From: Crenothrix polyspora
GTDB taxonomy: Bacteria > Pseudomonadota > Gammaproteobacteria > Methylococcales > Methylomonadaceae
DNA length: 64,000 bases
Assembly (NCBI GenBank): GCA_945877505.1
Contig: CAMDWT010000004.1
Coordinates: forward strand, 1 to 64,000
Reading direction: 5' to 3'
The notes under the pieces are model-generated. The model was given only the letters and a program-made list of their open reading frames with translations. It had not been told where the DNA came from and did not search any database. This document shows, piece after piece, positions 56,318 through 64,000 of this stretch. A program made the translations under genes and the position numbers. The number at the start of each line of letters is the position of its first letter. Position 1 is the first letter of the stretch.

Positions 56318-56339
56318 GCCGAACCTAGGAAGGTTCGGC
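56318..56339. promoter_or_regulatory. Hairpin between rpmF and plsX
   Basis: GCCGAACC (56318-56325) / GGTTCGGC (56332-56339), 6-nt loop. A second small inverted repeat TTCCG/CGGAA lies at 56349-56362. Both sit between the rpmF stop and the plsX start and may reduce expression of the lipid genes relative to the ribosomal protein. Confidence 0.6.
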
Positions 56340-56367
56340 ATGGCATCATTCCGGATGCGGAAAGCTA

Positions 56368-56550
56368 TTAATCTTCGTCGCTTGTACTTACTATTTGACG
56401 ACCTTTAAAATAACCTTCTGGTGTTACATGATGACGTAAATGCATTTCTCCAGTAATAGGATCCTGAGACAGTGCTTTAGCTGTTAGTGCGTCATGTGAA
56501 CGACGTTGACCGCGTCTTGAGCGCGATACTTTACTTTTTTGTACGGCCAT
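56368..56550 (-). CDS. rpmF: 50S ribosomal protein L32
   Basis: A 60-aa basic protein starting [20 protein letters not shown], typical of L32. It has no zinc cysteines. The start overlaps the yceD stop by one base (TAATG), so it is coupled to it. It leads into plsX and the fab genes, as in most gammaproteobacteria. Confidence 0.98.
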   Translation of the reverse strand: MAVQKSKVSRSRRGQRRSHDALTAKALSQDPITGEMHLRHHVTPEGYFKGRQIVSTSDED

Positions 56551-57086
56551 TATAAATCTCCAGTGTTTTTTAGTTTGGCTAAAATCGAAAAAGGGTTTCT
56601 AGTAGGTGACGGTTCGTCATTTACTACTGTATTTAAATTGTCATTGTCGGTTTTCGAGACAAAACAGGTGTGTTCGTGCTTTGGAAAAGCCGGTAAATTA
56701 AGTAATATTTCATCTTCAATGATGTTTTTAAGAAGGATTTTCTCTTCTTCGATCATTAAGGGTTCATATTCTTCAGGCAACCTATTAGCTTGGTCAATTG
56801 AAGTCACAATGCCTAGTTTGATATTGCAATCAACGGGCCACTTAACAGCTTCCAAACAGTTTTGGCATTCTAGTTCCAAAATGGCTTCTATGTGACCTTC
56901 AACCTTTGCTAATCTACCCTCACGACCAAAAAAAAGATCGACACTAATCGTCCCGGAGTCGTTAACTAGCATTCTTGCTAAACGATCCAGACTTTTTAAG
57001 GGCAATTTACCTTTTAATTCACCACGCTTATCAGCAAGGTGCAAGGGTTCTATATATTCGGGTAATCGATCTAACATAACTGACAA
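56550..57086 (-). CDS. yceD: YceD family protein (DUF177)
   Basis: A 178-aa protein of the family linked to 23S rRNA accumulation. The cysteine pair in [17 protein letters not shown] (near 75) and the late [13 protein letters not shown] (near 140) are the YceD signature. It lies before rpmF, its usual place. The precise biochemical role is not settled. It is the first gene of the large minus-strand block and diverges from the GarR-like gene. Confidence 0.93.
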   Translation of the reverse strand: MSVMLDRLPEYIEPLHLADKRGELKGKLPLKSLDRLARMLVNDSGTISVDLFFGREGRLAKVEGHIEAILELECQNCLEAVKWPVDCNIKLGIVTSIDQANRLPEEYEPLMIEEEKILLKNIIEDEILLNLPAFPKHEHTCFVSKTDNDNLNTVVNDEPSPTRNPFSILAKLKNTGDL

Positions 57087-57317
57087 ATAATATAGATAAA
57101 TAATAAATGCGTCAAATCCTAAATGGAATTATATCTAAGGATGTCTATAAATTCTTGCTAAAAGTCTCGAATAGTAGCGCTAAAAGTAATTGATTCGAGG
57201 GTAGTCACTTATTTAATTTAAGTAGCCTTATACTTTGTCCGACAAGAGATAACTATTTATTATTGTTTGGTCCTCATTGATAATAAGTTACGGACATCGT
57301 TTTTTGGCAATTAATTT

Positions 57318-58202
57318 ATGACAGATAAAAACCCCATTCTTGGTTTTATAGGTATCGGCTTAATGGGTGAGCCTATGGTGCAACGGCTTTTAAACGCTGG
57401 TTTTAGAGTCAATGTATGGAACCGCAGTAGTGAAAAACTCACAAATGTAATTGATGCGGGTGCTGTACCCTGCACGTTAATTGCGGATTTAGTTAAAGCA
57501 TCGGATGTTATTTTATTATGTGTTTCCGATACGTTGGCTGTTAAATCAATTGTCTGTGACGAGATTTTAAGTAATGGTTCGGAGGGTAAATTATTAATTG
57601 ATTTGTCTAGCATTGACCCAGAAAGTACTCGTCAATTAGCGGCCATATTATATGATAGCTGTGGTATGTCGTGGGTAGATGCGCCGGTCTCTGGAGGGGT
57701 TTCAGGGGCTGAGTTAGGTGAGTTAGCGATTATGGCGGGTGGTAGTTTGGTGGACATCGATAGAGCTCGCCTTGTTTTAGCCCCTCTTTATAAACAACTT
57801 ACTCACATGGGTGATGTGGGTAGTGGGCAGGTCGCTAAGATATGCAATCAAATGATTGTTAGTTGTAATGTCTTAGTTATTGCAGAAATGATGGCGCTTG
57901 CAAAAAAAGCAGGCGTTAGTGCGGAAAAAATACCGGAAGCGTTGTTCGGTGGTTTTGCTGACTCAAAGCCTTTGCAAATTGTGGGTCCAGCCATGGCGAC
58001 AGAAACCTTTGAGCCAGTAAAATGGCGCGTTAAGACTTTATTAAAAGATCTGAATATGGCTTTAGATTTGGCTAATAAGGAAGGTAATGCTATTCCTATG
58101 TCGGCTTTAGCCGCCCAACTATACCAACTGCACAGTAGTCAGGGTTATTTAGAACAGGATCCTACGACCCTAATTAAATTATTTACTAAAAAAGATGCTT
58201 AA
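57318..58202 (+). CDS. Beta-hydroxyacid dehydrogenase (2-hydroxy-3-oxopropionate reductase-like)
   Basis: A 294-aa NAD(P)-dependent enzyme. The dinucleotide motif is GFIGIGLMGEPMVQRLL (about 9-25), the substrate motif DAPVSGGVSGAELG (about 121) and the catalytic Lys in GQVAKICNQMIV (about 172). The family includes tartronate semialdehyde reductase (GarR/GlxR) and 3-hydroxyisobutyrate dehydrogenase. The overlapping hydroxypyruvate isomerase-like gene favours tartronate semialdehyde or hydroxypyruvate metabolism. No glyoxylate carboligase is in the window. Confidence 0.85.
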   Translation: MTDKNPILGFIGIGLMGEPMVQRLLNAGFRVNVWNRSSEKLTNVIDAGAVPCTLIADLVKASDVILLCVSDTLAVKSIVCDEILSNGSEGKLLIDLSSIDPESTRQLAAILYDSCGMSWVDAPVSGGVSGAELGELAIMAGGSLVDIDRARLVLAPLYKQLTHMGDVGSGQVAKICNQMIVSCNVLVIAEMMALAKKAGVSAEKIPEALFGGFADSKPLQIVGPAMATETFEPVKWRVKTLLKDLNMALDLANKEGNAIPMSALAAQLYQLHSSQGYLEQDPTTLIKLFTKKDA

Positions 58203-58977
58203 GTTTTCAGCAAATTTGAGTTTATTGTTTTCTGAACTAGCGCTGGTTGAGCGCTTCAAAGCAGCTAAGGATCGCGGTTTTGATGCTGTAGAAATACAAT
58301 TTCCTTATTGTTTTTCCGCAGAATTGCTTAAAAATATTCTGGATGATCAGCAATTAAAACTAGTGCAATTTAATGTGGCTGCCGATGATCTTTTGCTTGG
58401 TGGGGAAGGCCTTGCTTGTGTCCCTGAAAAGCGAGACCAATTTCGTGCAGCTATTTCCCAAGCACTTGAATATTCGAGTCTATTAAAGCCTGAGGTTATC
58501 AATGTGTTGCCAGGGCGTTGTCTTACTGAAAAGCGAAAGCCAGAATATTTGAGTGTATTTAAAGAAAACTTATGCTTTGCGGCGGAGGCGTTTGCAGCAA
58601 GCAATATTAAAATAGTTTTTGAAGCGATTAATAGTCATGATATGCCTGGCTTTATTGTTGATGATGGTCAGCAAATGCTGGACATATGGCAAGAACTTGC
58701 CTTGCCCAATTTATTTATGCAATACGATATTTACCATATGCAAATGATGGGGGGAGATGTGCCTGCATTTATTACTAAGCATGCTCATAAAATTGGACAT
58801 ATTCAATTTGCTGATTGCCCTGGGCGTGCCCAGCCAGGTACTGGAGCGCTTAATTTCGATCGAATTTTTTCAGTTATCGAGGACTCGCGTTACGAGGGTT
58901 GGGTTGGCGCTGAATATAATTCAGTCGGTCCAACTGCTGAAAGTTTAAGCTGGTTTTCTGCTTTTCATCCAATTTAA
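58195..58977 (+). CDS. hyi: Hydroxypyruvate isomerase-like TIM-barrel protein
   Basis: A 260-aa sugar-phosphate-isomerase/endonuclease IV-fold protein. FEAINSHDMPGFIVDD (about 141) and MQYDIYHMQMMGGDV (about 175) hold metal-binding Glu, Asp and His, and GAEYNSVGPT the last Glu. It would interconvert hydroxypyruvate and tartronate semialdehyde. It overlaps the previous gene by eight bases. The specific substrate is inferred from this pairing. Confidence 0.85.
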   Translation: MLKFSANLSLLFSELALVERFKAAKDRGFDAVEIQFPYCFSAELLKNILDDQQLKLVQFNVAADDLLLGGEGLACVPEKRDQFRAAISQALEYSSLLKPEVINVLPGRCLTEKRKPEYLSVFKENLCFAAEAFAASNIKIVFEAINSHDMPGFIVDDGQQMLDIWQELALPNLFMQYDIYHMQMMGGDVPAFITKHAHKIGHIQFADCPGRAQPGTGALNFDRIFSVIEDSRYEGWVGAEYNSVGPTAESLSWFSAFHPI

Positions 58978-59172
58978 GGTGCGCTTAAGACTTGTCACGT
59001 TAAAATCATTCCAACGCAAAATAATAAGCGTTGAATTACGCTAGTAAAACAATTGCGTTAGTGTTGAAAAGTAAGGTTCAAGTGAGTTTGGATATGATCC
59101 AGCTTGGTGAAACTTTAGTTATGGTTATGTATTGATCTAGCCATAGATTTTAATTTACAAAGGCTTATTCTT

Positions 59173-59604
59173 ATGAAAAAACTGATATCAGCAGTTATTT
59201 TTGTTGCTACATGCAGTTATTTTTCCAGTCCAATTGAACTAGCAGAAGCGTCAGTTCGACCTTCAGCTCATGCCCCAAAGGCGCATGGGAGTAAGCATCA
59301 GATAATTAATAAAAAAACGACTGTTTCTTGGTATGGCGCTCAATTTCATGGCAAAAAAACCGCTAACGGTGAGAAATTTAATATGTTTGCCATGACAGCC
59401 GCTCACAGAACATTGCCACTTTCGTCTTACGTTGAGGTGACTAATTTAAAAAATAATAGATCCGTTATTGTGCGCATAAATGATAGAGGTCCTTTTCATT
59501 CTAAAAGAGCAATGGATTTATCCTATGCCGCGGCTAAGGAGCTAGGCATTAATGGAACCGCTTCGGTACAAATCAAGCCAATAGCCGTGTCCAAAGAACT
59601 GTAA
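59173..59604 (+). CDS. RlpA-like double-psi beta-barrel protein
   Basis: A 143-aa exported protein. It has a signal peptide (about 1-21), then the RlpA domain: SWYGAQFHGKKTANGEKFNM (about 53-72), TNLKNNRSVIVRINDRGPF (about 94-112) and RAMDLSYAAAKELGI. RlpA cuts naked glycan strands in the septum. It lacks the C-terminal SPOR domain of full RlpA and has no lipobox, so it is a short, perhaps soluble, form. Confidence 0.88.
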   Translation: MKKLISAVIFVATCSYFSSPIELAEASVRPSAHAPKAHGSKHQIINKKTTVSWYGAQFHGKKTANGEKFNMFAMTAAHRTLPLSSYVEVTNLKNNRSVIVRINDRGPFHSKRAMDLSYAAAKELGINGTASVQIKPIAVSKEL

Positions 59605-59992
59605 TTGTTATATTAAGACCGCTCTGATAAATTTTATTAGCGCAAGATATCTTAAAAAATACCCTCGACTAATCCCCCCTGCATTTTGTTAAGTGCAAAG
59701 CTAGAATAAGCTTACTTTTTCGTCGTAGTAATCCTGATTTATAAACTAATTAAGTTTACTAGCCGGCTGTTGTTTATTCAGAACATTCCTCCTTCGTAAT
59801 TTATTTTCTTTAGCTTAATAGTTGTAGCATTTGAGTGTATTAATCGACTGAATCACTAGTTTTACATCGCTTTATTTTAGATTTCAGTGCTTGTACTCAA
59901 ATCGAATAAAGACTAACAATTTTTTAAATTAGTGTTAATTAACTGTTATAGTATTGAGTTTTTTAATCAGATAAAACATAAGGTTAGCTTTG
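59605..59992. other. Intergenic region, no gene seen
   Basis: About 388 bp, AT-rich, between the RlpA-like gene and the TauE/SafE gene on the same strand. No clear terminator, repeat or open frame was found. A TATAGT box near 59947 could be part of the TauE/SafE promoter. Confidence 0.35.
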
Positions 59993-60802
59993 ATGAGTTT
60001 GGCATATACAATTTCTGGATTTGCGGTAGGATTATTAGTTGGTATTACTGGAGTTGGTGGTGGCTCTTTGATGACACCTTTACTGGTATTTCTCTTCGGA
60101 TTTAATCCTGCGGTTGCCGTGGGGACTGATCTTTTATTTGCTGCAATCACTAAAACGGGTGGCGTTTGGGTGCACCATGGTAAGCATGGTTCGGTAGATT
60201 GGAGAATTGTAAGATGGATGGCGCTAGGTAGTATCCCTTTTGCCTTGATTACCTTGTTTGTTCTTAAGCATTTTATGGCTATAGGAAAGGAAACTACGGG
60301 GGTCATAACTTTTACGCTGGGAATTGCTCTGATATTAACGGCTGTTGCGTTGTTTGTGAGAAGCTTTTTATTAAATAGGGCGTCTAAACTAAAGCCAATA
60401 GATGATCAGCACAGTAACGCCAGCAATACGGCTCGGTTTAAACACTTTCAAATACCAGCAACAGTCCTTATTGGTGCCATATTAGGTGTGCTAGTAACAC
60501 TTTCATCGGTAGGCGCAGGCGCGTTGGGTACTGTTGCATTATTGTTTCTTTATCCTAAGATGACCACACTTAAAATTGTGGGTACTGATCTAGCTCATGC
60601 TATTCCACTAACCGCTGTTGCTGGGATTGGACATTTAAGTTTAGGTAATGTTGATTTGATTTTATTAGGTAGTTTATTAATAGGGTCTTTACCTGGTATT
60701 TGGCTCGGCAGTCACCTAAGCGCAAAGATTCCTGAACGATTTTTGAGGCCCGTTTTGGCTTCTATTTTATTGTTAATTGGGCTTAAGTTTGTTTTACAGT
60801 AA
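59993..60802 (+). CDS. Sulfite exporter TauE/SafE family permease
   Basis: About 269 aa with some eight membrane segments. The repeated motif GVTGVGGGSLMTPLLVFLFG-like at about residues 17-34 and VTLSSVGAGALGTVALLFLY at about 166-185 are the two TauE/SafE halves. Members export sulfite or move other small anions; the substrate is unknown here. ATG 59993 is preferred to TTG 59990. Confidence 0.9.
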   Translation: MSLAYTISGFAVGLLVGITGVGGGSLMTPLLVFLFGFNPAVAVGTDLLFAAITKTGGVWVHHGKHGSVDWRIVRWMALGSIPFALITLFVLKHFMAIGKETTGVITFTLGIALILTAVALFVRSFLLNRASKLKPIDDQHSNASNTARFKHFQIPATVLIGAILGVLVTLSSVGAGALGTVALLFLYPKMTTLKIVGTDLAHAIPLTAVAGIGHLSLGNVDLILLGSLLIGSLPGIWLGSHLSAKIPERFLRPVLASILLLIGLKFVLQ

Positions 60803-60848
60803 AGAGCGCTAATTTTCTTATAGAAGTTTCACTGGTTGGAAACGGATC

Positions 60849-62282
60849 ATGAAAAAAATACTGTTTGTAACTAGTGAGGTATTCCCTCTGATTAAAACAG
60901 GTGGATTAGCCGATGTTTCAGCGAGTTTGCCGATTGCATTAAACGGGCTTAATGCGGATGTGCGCCTTCTAATACCCTATTATAAGGATCTTAATAAGAC
61001 CGAGGAAACGTACTATAAAAGTACAGTACACGTTAATAAGCGTAGCGTAAATATTTTAGAAACCTTTTTGCCAGAGACTCAGGTACTGGTTTGGTTAGTG
61101 GATTGCCCAGCACTCTTTGATTATCCAGGCAATCCTTATGTGGATGAGCAAGGTAATGATTGGTTGAATAATGCAGAGCGGTTTGCTTTGTTTTGTCGTG
61201 TTGCGGTTGAATTGGCAATGAATAGGGCTTACTTAGACTGGATGCCTGATGTTGTTCACTGTAATGATTGGCAAAGTGGACTAGTGCCTGCCTTACTGTC
61301 TACAGAAGTAGACCGACCTTCGACAGTATTTACGATTCATAATCTGGCTTACCAAGGCCTATTTCCAAAAAAGACTCACGCGTTATTGAATTTACCAAGA
61401 CAGTTTTGGCACCCTAATGGCATTGAATTTAATGGGATGCTGTCTTTTATGAAGGGTGGTTTGGCGTATGCCGATCGTATTACAACGGTAAGTCCTACTT
61501 ACGCTCAAGAAATACAAACAGCTGAGTTCGGTTATGGACTTGAAGGTTTATTAAGGCATCGAAATAAAGACCTTGTTGGTATTCTTAATGGTATAGATAT
61601 AGACCATTGGAATCCAGAAACGGATGTCTATCTTAATCAACATTACGGAATTTCAACATTAGATAAAAAACAGCTTAATAAAACGGCGTTACAAGCAAAA
61701 TATGGTTTATTTATTGATGCTAATGTTCCTGTTTTTGCACTGATTAGTCGCTTAGTAGAGCAAAAAGGTTTAGGTTTGATAGTAGACGCGCTACCTGAGA
61801 TGCTAAAGTTACCGTTACAATTTGTTTTACTCGGTAAGGGCGAAAAATATTTTGAACAACAGTTAGCCTTTTTTGCTAAGAAACATCCGCAACAAGTTGT
61901 CATTATTTTGGATTATGATGAAGCGCTGGCGCATCAATTTGAGGCAGCAGCGGATATTTTTTTAATGCCGTCATTATTTGAGCCCTGTGGCTTAAATCAG
62001 TTATATAGTCAGCGCTATGGAACAGTTCCTATTGTTAGAAAAACGGGTGGCCTAGCTGATACCGTTGTTGATGCCTTACCTGCAACTTTTAATGATAAAA
62101 CGGCCACTGGATTTGTGTTCAATGGGGCGTCATCAGGGGCATTACTGGAAGCTATTAAGCGTTCAATTATTGTTTATAGTGATTCGGAAAGATGGAAGGA
62201 GTTACAGCTTAACGGGATGCAAAAAAACGATTCTTGGCACAGTAGTGCGCAACGATACCTTGAATTGTATGAAGCATTATAG
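60849..62282 (+). CDS. glgA: Glycogen synthase (ADP-glucose type)
   Basis: A 477-aa GT5 glycosyltransferase. The ADP-glucose site KTGGLADVSASLPIAL lies at about 17-32, and LMPSLFEPCGLNQLYSQRYG at about 373-392 has the catalytic Glu, followed by TGGLADTV. It extends alpha-1,4-glucan. No glgC or glgB is nearby. In RuMP methanotrophs glycogen is a usual store of excess sugar phosphate. It lies 46 bp after the permease gene. Confidence 0.97.
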   Translation: MKKILFVTSEVFPLIKTGGLADVSASLPIALNGLNADVRLLIPYYKDLNKTEETYYKSTVHVNKRSVNILETFLPETQVLVWLVDCPALFDYPGNPYVDEQGNDWLNNAERFALFCRVAVELAMNRAYLDWMPDVVHCNDWQSGLVPALLSTEVDRPSTVFTIHNLAYQGLFPKKTHALLNLPRQFWHPNGIEFNGMLSFMKGGLAYADRITTVSPTYAQEIQTAEFGYGLEGLLRHRNKDLVGILNGIDIDHWNPETDVYLNQHYGISTLDKKQLNKTALQAKYGLFIDANVPVFALISRLVEQKGLGLIVDALPEMLKLPLQFVLLGKGEKYFEQQLAFFAKKHPQQVVIILDYDEALAHQFEAAADIFLMPSLFEPCGLNQLYSQRYGTVPIVRKTGGLADTVVDALPATFNDKTATGFVFNGASSGALLEAIKRSIIVYSDSERWKELQLNGMQKNDSWHSSAQRYLELYEAL

Positions 62283-62418
62283 TTGATGCGGCGTTTCAAA
62301 ATTAAAGGCCGTTCACTTACGCATCTAGACTGATAATTTATTCTATTTAAGAATAATGAAGAAGCTGATATTCAACTGTTACAATACACTCATTTAAACT
62401 CGAACAAGAAGTCAAGAA

Positions 62419-64000
62419 ATGGATGTGATCCAACGTATTGCCGAAGAATTAGCTGTTAACATTAAACAGGTCAGTGCTGCAGTAACCTTGCTGGATGAGG
62501 GCGCAACAGTGCCTTTTATTTCTCGTTATCGAAAAGAAATAACGGGAGGCTTAGACGATACTCAATTAAGGCAATTGGAAGAACGTTTGGGTTATTTGCG
62601 TGAACTCAATGAGCGACGTAAAACCATTTTAGATAGTATTAGTTCACAAGATAAATTAACACCAGAACTAGCAAAAGCTATTAAAGATGCTGATACCAAA
62701 ACGTTGCTAGAAGATTTGTACTTACCCTATAAGCCTAAGCGACGCACCAAAGCACAGATTGCCCGTGAGGCGGGATTAGAACCGCTGGCTGATGCGCTGT
62801 TAAAGGATCGCGAATTGTTCCCTGAAAAAATTGCGATGAGTTATATAGATCTAGAAAAAGGCGTGCCAGATGTAGCTGCTGCTCTAGACGGAGCGCGACA
62901 AATTATTATGGAACGTATTTCAGAAAATGCAGAGTTGTTGGCTGAATTACGCGAGCGTGTTTGGAAAAATGGTTTTATTCACGCTACCGTTATTACCGAA
63001 AAAGAACAAGCCGCCGAAAAATTTAAGGATTATTTTGATTACCAAGAGGCGATTAATAAAATCCCATCGCATCGAGCATTAGCTTTATTTCGAGGTCGAA
63101 ATGAAGATTTGTTGTCTTTAACATTAAAGCCGGGTTTAGAAGAAAAAGACGAGCATGCACTTTGCGCTCAATTTGTCGCTAAACATCTTGATATAAAAGA
63201 ACCTATAGGTCCAGCGGATGCTTGGTTGGTTGAAACAGCTCGTTATGCTTGGAAAATTAAGTTATTTACGCGAATTGATTTGGACTTAAAACTCAGGCTG
63301 AGAGAAGCCGCTGAGATTGAAGCCATACGCGTTTTTGCAAGTAATTTACGAGACTTATTATTGGCGGCACCGGCAGGTCCCAAAGCGACAATGGGATTAG
63401 ATCCTGGGATCCGTACGGGTGTTAAAATTGCAATTGTCGATCCCACTGGAAAAGTGTTAGCAACCGATACGATCTATCCACATCCGCCACGCAAACAGTG
63501 GGATGAATCAATGGCGACCTTGGCAAAATTGATACAAAAGTACAAGGTTGATTTGGTAAGCATTGGTAATGGTACGGCATCGCGAGAAACTGACCAGTTA
63601 GTTGCGGATGTTATTAAACAATACAGCGAGCTTAAATTTACAAAAATAACGGTTTCAGAAGCGGGGGCATCTGTTTATTCGGCGTCTGAGCTCGCCGCTA
63701 AAGAATTTCCTGATTTAGATGTTTCATTGCGAGGCGCTGTTTCTATTGCGAGGCGTTTACAAGATCCTCTGGCAGAGTTGGTTAAAATTGATCCAAAATC
63801 TATAGGCGTTGGACAGTATCAACATGACGTCAATCAGTTTCAATTAGCCAAAGGACTGGATGTTGTTGTAGAGGATTGTGTAAACGCCGTTGGTGTCGAT
63901 GTTAATACGGCCTCCGTGTCTTTGTTAAAACAAGTTTCTGGGCTGTCAACCAGTGTCAGTGAAAATATTGTGGCTTTCCGTGATGAGAATGGCCCCTTTA
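62419..64000 (+). CDS. tex: Tex family RNA-binding transcription accessory protein (N-terminal part)
   Basis: The frame opens with ATG at 62419 ([18 protein letters not shown]) and runs 527 codons to the window edge without a stop. The Tex N-domain is shown by [20 protein letters not shown] (about 28-47), the YqgF-like core by [17 protein letters not shown] (about 331-347), and the helix-hairpin-helix region by [16 protein letters not shown] (about 457). The S1 RNA-binding domain lies outside the window. Tex affects transcription and RNA metabolism; its precise mechanism is unclear. Confidence 0.96.
   Translation, partial: MDVIQRIAEELAVNIKQVSAAVTLLDEGATVPFISRYRKEITGGLDDTQLRQLEERLGYLRELNERRKTILDSISSQDKLTPELAKAIKDADTKTLLEDLYLPYKPKRRTKAQIAREAGLEPLADALLKDRELFPEKIAMSYIDLEKGVPDVAAALDGARQIIMERISENAELLAELRERVWKNGFIHATVITEKEQAAEKFKDYFDYQEAINKIPSHRALALFRGRNEDLLSLTLKPGLEEKDEHALCAQFVAKHLDIKEPIGPADAWLVETARYAWKIKLFTRIDLDLKLRLREAAEIEAIRVFASNLRDLLLAAPAGPKATMGLDPGIRTGVKIAIVDPTGKVLATDTIYPHPPRKQWDESMATLAKLIQKYKVDLVSIGNGTASRETDQLVADVIKQYSELKFTKITVSEAGASVYSASELAAKEFPDLDVSLRGAVSIARRLQDPLAELVKIDPKSIGVGQYQHDVNQFQLAKGLDVVVEDCVNAVGVDVNTASVSLLKQVSGLSTSVSENIVAFRDENGPF

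Noticed and set aside
1-64000. Mobile elements, integrases, tRNA or rRNA genes
   Set aside because: None recognised on either strand; all long frames are ordinary chromosomal genes or the unknowns listed.

Overview
The window is chromosomal DNA of a gammaproteobacterium that assimilates formaldehyde by the ribulose monophosphate (RuMP) pathway. It is most likely a type I methanotroph of the order Methylococcales. Two loci point this way: a RuMP block (hps, phi, tkt, tal, fba) and an fhcBADC cluster of the tetrahydromethanopterin-linked C1 oxidation route. Several housekeeping blocks have typical gammaproteobacterial order: gshB-tonB-yqgE-ruvX-pyrR-pyrB-pyrC', dapC-dapD...yffB-dapE, and yceD-rpmF-plsX-fabH-fabD-fabG-acpP-fabF-pabC-mltG-tmk-holB-pilZ-tatD. 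The DNA is AT-rich by eye. No methane monooxygenase, methanol dehydrogenase, rRNA, tRNA, CRISPR array, insertion sequence or prophage gene was seen, so methane oxidation itself is inferred.

Layout. 1-4.3 kb: the start of a dicarboxylate symporter, an unusual transketolase and an MHS-family transporter. 4.4-10.7 kb: L33/L28, then the glutathione/TonB/pyrimidine cluster, including a dihydroorotase homologue that has lost its metal ligands. 10.7-20.1 kb: psd, queF, envelope and lipoprotein genes, then lysine/diaminopimelate genes. 20.1-27.9 kb: a Lon-like protease, a SPOR protein, argS, priA, dsbB. 28.2-32.1 kb: a three-gene envelope cluster (small lipoprotein, DUF4105 protein, lipoprotein with a hydrolase motif). 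32.1-38.4 kb: cmoA, a DUF6164 protein, fhcBADC. 38.4-45.8 kb: fba, tal, two repeat proteins, tkt, phi and hps, all on the minus strand. 46.0-57.1 kb: the DNA replication, cell wall and fatty-acid block. 57.3-64 kb: GarR/Hyi-like enzymes, an RlpA-like protein, a TauE/SafE permease, glycogen synthase and the first part of tex.

The C1 genes fit together. Hps fixes formaldehyde onto ribulose 5-phosphate, Phi isomerises the product to fructose 6-phosphate, and Tkt, Tal and Fba regenerate the acceptor. FhcBADC completes oxidation of formyl-tetrahydromethanopterin to formate. Glycogen synthase could store surplus hexose.

The best candidate for something undescribed lies inside the RuMP block. Two adjacent genes (40826-42312) encode proteins built from a short degenerate motif of the form G-V-x-K-Y-L/M, four copies in one and eleven in the other. 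The first has a signal peptide, a short periplasmic part with its own repeat, one membrane helix and then the motifs on the predicted cytoplasmic side. I suggest, as inference only, that they form a multivalent membrane-anchored scaffold or adaptor for a cytoplasmic partner, possibly the RuMP enzymes encoded beside them.
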